DNA of 8,838 nucleotides. It comes from CAYZNE01 sp964461035. Its GTDB lineage: Archaea > Nanobdellota > Nanobdellia > Woesearchaeales > CAYZNE01. The notes below the pieces were generated by a model. The model saw nothing but the letters and a program-made list of their open reading frames with translations. It searched no databases and had not been told where the DNA came from. Within the stretch, counting starts at the first letter, position 1, and the number at the start of each line of letters is the position of its first letter. Below, piece after piece: positions 5,658 to 8,838 of the stretch. The stretch lies in NCBI GenBank assembly GCA_964461035.1, contig CAYWRI010000032.1:1-8838 (forward strand). The letters run 5' to 3'. The position numbers were made by a program, and so were the translations under genes.

Positions 5658-5680
5658 TTTTAAATTAAGTATATAATAAA
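5657..5680. promoter_or_regulatory. Compact divergent promoter
   Basis: TTTTTAAATTAA (5657-5668) is placed about 26 nt before the ATG at 5687 and serves the plus strand. TTTATTATATAC read on the minus strand (5680-5669) serves the opposite gene. The two elements lie back to back, so the two preinitiation complexes probably exclude each other. Confidence 0.45.
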
Positions 5681-5686
5681 TGGAGC

Positions 5687-6562
5687 ATGGTACTAGAATC
5701 TATTTTTACTCCGCAAAATGCTGAGCAACATCCGAAGTATATGCTTTTATTCGGATTTGTCATTGTTATATTGGCCAGTCTTTTGAGTTTGTGGATATTT
5801 CCTGCTTATGCAACACTCGTATTTGTTTTTCTAACAACTATGGCAGGTATACCTCTTATTTATAGAACAATAAAGTTAGAAGAAAATAAAGATTTATTAG
5901 ATATGCAAGAAGTTCCTCTTCTAAAAGAGCATTGGAAGGCCTTAAGATTTTTCATGTATTTATTTATAGGTATAACTATTGGCGTTGCAACATTATATGT
6001 TATGCTACCGGGTGATACTGTAAACATTGTTTATCAAGCACAGATAGAAACTTTAACTTCAATAAATGGGGTTGGACCAACTGTTTCAGGTGCTGTAACA
6101 GGAATGGCTACAACAAAATTTGGAGTGTTTAAAAACATAATGTTTAATAATTTAAATGTAACCATATTTTGTATTTTATTCTCATTTTTATATGGTGTAG
6201 GAGCAATTTTTATTCTTACTTGGAATGCATCAGTAATTGGTGTGGCTATTGGTAATTTTATAAGAAGTAATCTTGCGATGTATAGTCATTTAATTGGACT
6301 GGAAAAAATGTATAATTATCTTAAAGTTGTTACCTTAGGTCTTTTCAAATATACTATTCATGGTATTCCTGAAATCTTAGCATATTTTACTGCAGGTCTT
6401 GCAGGTGGAATAATAAGTATTGCTGTTATCAAACACAATATGAATTCTCGAAAATTTGAACATGTTTTACTAGATAGTGCAGATCTTATTTTACTAAGTA
6501 TTGGATTAATAGTTCTTGCAGCAATTCTTGAAGTTTATTTAACTCCCTTAGTTTTTGTTTAA
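5687..6562 (+). CDS. SpoIIM-family (stage II sporulation protein M-like) membrane protein
   Basis: This is a 291-residue integral membrane protein beginning MVLESIFTPQNAEQHP, a start seen in archaeal SpoIIM-like proteins. Hydrophobic segments lie at about residues 20-38, 41-60, 86-107, 152-178, 218-247 and 264-288. Diagnostic features of the SpoIIM/DUF95 family are the ILTWNASVIGVAIGNF block (176-191) and HGIPEILAYFTAGLAGG (225-241), the latter holding the conserved His-Gly-x-x-Glu motif. In Bacillus, SpoIIM acts with SpoIID and SpoIIP in septal peptidoglycan remodelling and engulfment. Archaea lack sporulation and murein, so the archaeal role is unknown and the name shows only homology. The ATG at 5687 sits about 26 nt after a TATA-like element and predicts a leaderless mRNA. 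The stop codon overlaps that of the convergent Lrp-type gene. Confidence 0.88.
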   Translation: MVLESIFTPQNAEQHPKYMLLFGFVIVILASLLSLWIFPAYATLVFVFLTTMAGIPLIYRTIKLEENKDLLDMQEVPLLKEHWKALRFFMYLFIGITIGVATLYVMLPGDTVNIVYQAQIETLTSINGVGPTVSGAVTGMATTKFGVFKNIMFNNLNVTIFCILFSFLYGVGAIFILTWNASVIGVAIGNFIRSNLAMYSHLIGLEKMYNYLKVVTLGLFKYTIHGIPEILAYFTAGLAGGIISIAVIKHNMNSRKFEHVLLDSADLILLSIGLIVLAAILEVYLTPLVFV

Positions 6563-7020
6563 GGAAGTTGTTGAAAAACACTAAAATTCGTTAAGAATTC
6601 TTCTTTTTTTAATTCATCTATAACAAAATGCTCGTGCATCTCTGTAACTCCATAATCTTCTAGTTGATCTGCAAATTTTTGATAACTGCAAATATCTTTG
6701 AATATTCCCTCTAAAAAATAATCAAACTTATTATTTATTCTATACACTGTATTTACTGATTGAGCATTGCCGAGAAATTTTTCAAATCTCTGTCTACATT
6801 CTCTATTAACTTTTAACATTATGTGAATTTTTATATCATAACCTAATTTTTTAAAATCAATTAAAGAAGTATGCTTACTAATAAGTTTTTTTTCATATTC
6901 TTTCAATTTATCAAAAATCGTACTTATGGGTATATTTGTTTTCTTACTCATATTTGTTAATGTTTCACGCGAATTATTTCTTAGACAACTTAATAGCATC
7001 ATCTCTTTATTTTTTTTCAT
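6559..7020 (-). CDS. Lrp/AsnC-family transcriptional regulator
   Basis: This 153-residue protein is of usual length for the Lrp/AsnC (feast/famine) family. An N-terminal winged helix-turn-helix spans about residues 7-50, with LTNMSKKTNIPISTIFDKLKEYEKKLI containing the recognition helix. It is followed by the linker DFKKLGYDI. A RAM-type effector/oligomerisation domain covers about 62-140, with YRINNKFDYFLEGIF as the conserved central beta hairpin. Such proteins bind DNA as dimers or octamers and often respond to amino acids; the ligand here cannot be inferred. The gene has a strong Shine-Dalgarno sequence and an upstream array of alternating half-sites, consistent with the autoregulation usual for the family. 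Its 3' end overlaps the convergent SpoIIM-family gene by 4 bp at a shared TTAA. Confidence 0.9.
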   Translation of the reverse strand: MKKNKEMMLLSCLRNNSRETLTNMSKKTNIPISTIFDKLKEYEKKLISKHTSLIDFKKLGYDIKIHIMLKVNRECRQRFEKFLGNAQSVNTVYRINNKFDYFLEGIFKDICSYQKFADQLEDYGVTEMHEHFVIDELKKEEFLTNFSVFQQLP

Positions 7021-7025
7021 TAAAA

Positions 7026-7033
7026 CCCCTCCC
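7026..7033 (-). promoter_or_regulatory. Shine-Dalgarno site of the Lrp-type gene
   Basis: GGGAGGGG on the minus strand lies five bases before the ATG at 7020. It is one of the few G-rich runs in this AT-rich window and fixes the start codon. Confidence 0.75.
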
Positions 7034-7070
7034 GAACTTTTAACACCTCTTTATAAATTGATAAGCTAAC

Positions 7071-7080
7071 CTTTTAAATA
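7071..7080 (-). promoter_or_regulatory. Probable TATA box of the Lrp-type gene
   Basis: TATTTAAAAG on the minus strand predicts a transcript start near 7049 and a leader of about 29 nt containing the Shine-Dalgarno site. A better-matching TTTATAAA at 7050-7057 would start the transcript inside the Shine-Dalgarno site, so it is less likely to be the box in use. Confidence 0.45.
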
Positions 7081-7100
7081 TAGTTTAGTGACTAAAATTT

Positions 7101-7125
7101 TCTGAAACATTCAGACAAAATCTGA
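7101..7125. promoter_or_regulatory. Operator-like array of alternating half-sites
   Basis: TCTGA (7101), its reverse complement TCAGA (7111) and TCTGA (7121) occur at exactly 10-bp steps. The first two form a perfect 15-bp dyad TCTGAAACATTCAGA (7101-7115), and the second and third form TCAGA-CAAAA-TCTGA. The array lies 20-50 bp upstream of the probable TATA box of the Lrp-type gene, where helically phased half-sites would suit an oligomeric Lrp-like protein. Confidence 0.5.
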
Positions 7126-7250
7126 GCCCGAATATTTTTTTAAAATAATTTCTTTTAATTCTGCTTTTTTCAATTTTATTAAAATATTACTAAAACTCTT
7201 ACTTCTGATTTAGATACATTTTTGTCCTATCATACTTATTTTCAAAAAAC

Positions 7251-7258
7251 TTATAAAT
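7251..7258 (+). promoter_or_regulatory. TATA box of the zinc-ribbon gene
   Basis: TTATAAAT is centred 26-27 nt before the ATG at 7281, with AAAAAAC upstream as a purine-rich BRE-like stretch. It predicts a leaderless mRNA and supports that start codon. Confidence 0.7.
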
Positions 7259-7280
7259 TTCAAAAAATAAATGTGTCTTT

Positions 7281-7517
7281 ATGTCAATATTAAATAATAA
7301 AATTAAATCTCCTAAATCAAAGACTTCTTCTCACACTAATCGAATACCTAGTTATCAGATGATTCCGCTTCTTTGTCCAAGATGCAAAATGGTAATGAAG
7401 AAAATCAATGAATTCGGAGTGACAATCGATTATTGTCAAAATTGTAGTGGTATGTGGTTGGACAAAGGTGAAGTAGATAAGCTTATTGAACTGGATTTAT
7501 CCAAGAATATTTCTTAA
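7281..7517 (+). CDS. zf-TFIIB-type zinc-ribbon protein
   Basis: This is a 78-residue protein. The first 28 residues are basic and probably disordered (KIKSPKSKTSSHTNR). The rest is a single zinc ribbon: CPRC (Cys32, Cys35), a 16-residue loop, then CQNC (Cys52, Cys55) followed by SGMWLDKGEVDKLIEL. The C-P-x-C / C-x-x-C-x-G-x-W-L-D-x-G-E pattern is the hallmark of the zf-TFIIB (PF13453) domain, named for resemblance to the TFIIB ribbon. Such small proteins are widespread and their role is unknown; nucleic-acid or protein binding is a guess. The start is fixed by the TATA spacing. It is monocistronic, ahead of a hairpin/T-tract terminator and a convergent gene. Confidence 0.88.
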   Translation: MSILNNKIKSPKSKTSSHTNRIPSYQMIPLLCPRCKMVMKKINEFGVTIDYCQNCSGMWLDKGEVDKLIELDLSKNIS

Positions 7518-7583
7518 GTTCTTTAAATTTCTATTATTTTGTCTATAAATTGTTCTATTGCTATTAAGATTTTTATTATTTTA

Positions 7584-7607
7584 GTTCTTTTGAGAACCGG
7601 GTTTTTT
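7584..7607 (+). terminator. Hairpin plus T tract after the zinc-ribbon gene
   Basis: GTTCT-TTTG-AGAAC forms a short perfect stem-loop (7584-7597), followed by CGGG and six Ts (7602-7607) ending just before the stop codon of the convergent gene at 7609. It resembles a bacterial-type intrinsic terminator, and the T-rich DNA before it could also terminate. Confidence 0.5.
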
Positions 7608-7608
7608 A

Positions 7609-7881
7609 TTAGAAAAAATTTTTAGTCATTTCACATATTTCTTCTGTATAATTTGTTGATATACCTAGAACATACGGTATTAAGTAGTATAAATTTATTT
7701 TACCCATTGTTAAATCCATTACTGGCAAAACTGCAGGAATAATATATTTATAATCTTCTCCGATTCCTTTTCCAATTGCTCCTGTGCTTAGCCCTAATAA
7801 ATATGAACCTAATGCTATTCCGATTACATTTTTTCCTTTTGTTTTTGCATATTCTAATATTTTTTCGAGTTTTTCTATCAT
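7609..7881 (-). CDS. Small membrane protein, 90 residues, unrecognised
   Basis: A short basic/charged N-terminus (MIEKLEKILEYAKTKGKN) is followed by a glycine-rich hydrophobic segment (about 18-40, IGIALGSYLLGLSTGAIG). A polar loop GEDYKY comes next, then a second hydrophobic stretch (about 47-75, IIPAVLPVMDL and YYLIPYVLGI) and a polar tail with one cysteine. I do not recognise a family. The ATG at 7881 lies about 26 nt after a TATA box, predicting a leaderless mRNA. It is divergent from the TrmB-type regulator 89 bp away, a layout often seen when the regulator controls its neighbour, but nothing else supports that here. Confidence 0.7.
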   Translation of the reverse strand: MIEKLEKILEYAKTKGKNVIGIALGSYLLGLSTGAIGKGIGEDYKYIIPAVLPVMDLTMGKINLYYLIPYVLGISTNYTEEICEMTKNFF

Positions 7882-7900
7882 ATCAAGCGATAATTTGAAA

Positions 7901-7911
7901 GTATATTTAAA
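7901..7911 (-). promoter_or_regulatory. TATA box of the small membrane protein gene
   Basis: TTTAAATATAC on the minus strand is centred at about 7906, some 26 nt before the ATG at 7881. It is preceded by a further AAATTTAAA-type stretch. Confidence 0.55.
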
Positions 7912-7938
7912 TTTAAGTTGTTATAAAAAATAACAACA

Positions 7939-7946
7939 TTTATATA
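7939..7946 (+). promoter_or_regulatory. TATA box of the TrmB-type gene
   Basis: TTTATATA is centred 28 nt before the ATG at 7971, with AAAAAATAACAACA just upstream as a purine-rich BRE-like stretch. It predicts a leaderless mRNA. Confidence 0.65.
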
Positions 7947-7970
7947 TTTTAGTTTCTTTAACTTAATATC

Positions 7971-8681
7971 ATGACTAAAGAAATATTAGAAGGACTTAGA
8001 AAATCAGGGTTAACTGGTAATGAATCTAAAGTATATTATGAATTATTGAAAAAAGAACAGCTTTCAGCAAATAAAATAGCTAAAAATATTGGAATGGATA
8101 GAACTTTAAGTTATACTGTATTAAATCATCTTATTGAAAAAGGAATGGTTAATTATGTTATTCAAAATAATAAAAAATTTTTTAGCGCTTCTTCTCCTGA
8201 AAATTTGCTAAATCCCTTAAAAGAACAAGAAACATATATTAAAGAGTTATTAATTGATTTAAAATCTATAGAAAAAACGGTTGAAATTGTTCAAGAAATT
8301 TCAGTTTATGATGGCAAAGAAGGAGTACGAGCTTTTGCTAGGATATTATTGAAACATAAAGGTTTTGATTCCTTTGGTGCAACAGGAAGAGCTTATGATT
8401 TATTGATAGAAGGACCTCTGCTTGCAAAAGAATTAGAAAAATCAAGAGCTAAAATTCGACTAATTACTCATTCAAGGTATAAGAAACATCCAATGAACAT
8501 AAAAAGTTGTGAAGTTAAATATTTAGATATAGAAAGTGAAGCAACTACAACCATCTTTGGAGATTATATTGCAATACATATAATTAAAGAAAAACCATCA
8601 ATTATCTTAATTAAAAATAAATATGTTGCTGAATCTTACAAAAATCATTTTGAAGTATTGTGGAAGTCTGCTCACAAATAA
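7971..8681 (+). CDS. TrmB-family transcriptional regulator
   Basis: This is a 236-residue protein of the archaeal TrmB (sugar-responsive) family. The N-terminal winged helix-turn-helix (about residues 5-75) shows the family signature GLTGNESKVYYELLKK (13-28), and LSANKIAKNIGMDRTLSYTVLNHLIEKGMV (31-60) contains the recognition helix. A charged helical linker follows (about 76-108). The C-terminal domain begins with VYDGKEGVRAF (112-122), the usual entry to the effector domain, and ends in HFEVLWKSA. It is shorter than the maltose-binding TrmB of Thermococcales, so the sugar-binding domain of that protein is probably absent. Ligand and targets are unknown. The start is supported by a TATA box at 28 nt. 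It is divergent from the small membrane protein gene. Confidence 0.9.
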   Translation: MTKEILEGLRKSGLTGNESKVYYELLKKEQLSANKIAKNIGMDRTLSYTVLNHLIEKGMVNYVIQNNKKFFSASSPENLLNPLKEQETYIKELLIDLKSIEKTVEIVQEISVYDGKEGVRAFARILLKHKGFDSFGATGRAYDLLIEGPLLAKELEKSRAKIRLITHSRYKKHPMNIKSCEVKYLDIESEATTTIFGDYIAIHIIKEKPSIILIKNKYVAESYKNHFEVLWKSAHK

Positions 8682-8689
8682 ATAAGAAC

Positions 8690-8697
8690 TTTTTTTT
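8690..8697 (+). terminator. Oligo-T terminator of the TrmB-type gene
   Basis: Eight consecutive Ts on the coding strand begin nine bases after the stop codon. This is the standard archaeal termination signal. Confidence 0.6.
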
Positions 8698-8711
8698 AGA
8701 AGAAACTGAAT

Positions 8712-8747
8712 AGTTTAGTTTAAGTTCATACTAACTTAAATGAAACT
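8712..8747. terminator. 15-bp-arm hairpin between two convergent genes
   Basis: AGTTTAGTTTAAGTT (8712-8726) and AACTTAAATGAAACT (8733-8747) pair perfectly except for a two-base internal mismatch, around a six-base loop CATACT. The core TTTAAGTT/AACTTAAA is exact. The element starts 15 bp after the oligo-T tract of the TrmB gene and ends at the stop codon of the possible minus-strand gene. It may be a bidirectional 3'-end structure, or a dyad with another role. Confidence 0.5.
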
Positions 8748-8838
8748 CATTCAACAGAATAGTAACTAATGTAAACAAGTCCAGAATAATTACCATATTC
8801 TAAAGAATTAGTTTTAACAAGATAAAATGATAGTTCTT
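8747..8838 (-). CDS. Possible C-terminal end of a minus-strand gene (runs off right edge)
   Basis: One minus-strand frame is open from the right edge for 29 codons to a TGA at 8749-8747, ending ...LEYGNYSGLVYISYYSVE. The other two minus-strand frames close within 13 codons. The piece is too short to identify. It is rich in tyrosine and in beta-prone residues. Support is only the open frame, its plausible amino-acid mix and the hairpin abutting its stop codon, so it may be chance. Confidence 0.35.
   Translation of the reverse strand, partial: ELSFYLVKTNSLEYGNYSGLVYISYYSVE

Noticed and set aside
5455..5676. Plus-strand frame opposite the small membrane protein
   Set aside because: The minus frame gives a clear multi-span hydrophobic protein; this one has no domain or start signals.
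7021..7280. Small gene or riboswitch in the 260-bp gap before the zinc-ribbon gene
   Set aside because: No frame with a start, plausible composition and promoter was found, and the predicted leaderless start at 7281 leaves no leader for a riboswitch; only the half-site array and promoters stand out.
1..8838. CRISPR array, insertion sequence, integrase site or toxin-antitoxin pair
   Set aside because: No regularly spaced repeats, transposase or recombinase motifs, terminal inverted repeats or recognisable toxin families are present; the repeats seen are inside one gene or are isolated dyads.

Overview
The window is about 70% A+T and archaeal. It carries ribosomal protein L21e followed by the RNA polymerase subunit Rpb4/RpoF, a pair found only in archaea (with eukaryotic counterparts). 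It also has a TrmB-type regulator, an Lrp/AsnC-type regulator, archaeal TATA boxes and Shine-Dalgarno sites matching an archaeal 16S tail. The very low GC, the compact layout and the style of the SpoIIM-like and Lrp-like proteins suggest a DPANN archaeon (Woesearchaeota/Pacearchaeota-like). That placement is inference from memory of such proteins, not a computed phylogeny.

Layout. (1) Positions 1-364 hold the N-terminal part of an unrecognised minus-strand gene, running off the left edge. (2) Positions 365-526 are a divergent promoter region with a long-range inverted repeat. (3) Positions 527-1184 are the rpl21e-rpoF operon. (4) Positions 1269-2138 encode a multi-span membrane protein (DUF1189-like), meeting tail to tail with zero spacing a minus-strand phosphomannomutase/phosphoglucomutase (2139-3521). 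(5) Positions 3522-5336 are a lineage-specific stretch. It holds an unrecognised soluble protein (3751-4419), an unrecognised repeat-containing ten-cysteine protein (4597-5256, minus), and an eroded copy of the latter's 3' end in the intergenic region near 3640. (6) Positions 5337-5657 (minus) and 5687-6562 (plus) are a small membrane protein and a SpoIIM-family membrane protein, fired from one compact divergent promoter. (7) Positions 6559-7020 (minus) are an Lrp/AsnC regulator whose stop codon overlaps that of the SpoIIM gene; upstream is an operator-like array of half-sites. (8) Positions 7281-7517 encode a zf-TFIIB zinc-ribbon protein, 7609-7881 (minus) a small membrane protein, and 7971-8681 a TrmB-family regulator. 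(9) A hairpin and the possible C-terminal end of another minus-strand gene close the window.

No rRNA, tRNA, CRISPR array, transposase or integrase was seen. No gene cluster looks like a defence, secretion or metabolic system, so I do not claim a new multi-gene system. The most notable signals are these: pervasive TATA-to-ATG spacing of about 26-30 nt (leaderless transcripts) with Shine-Dalgarno sites at only three genes; the repeat-containing cysteine-rich gene with its decayed relic; the half-site array upstream of the Lrp gene; and several strong dyads in intergenic DNA.
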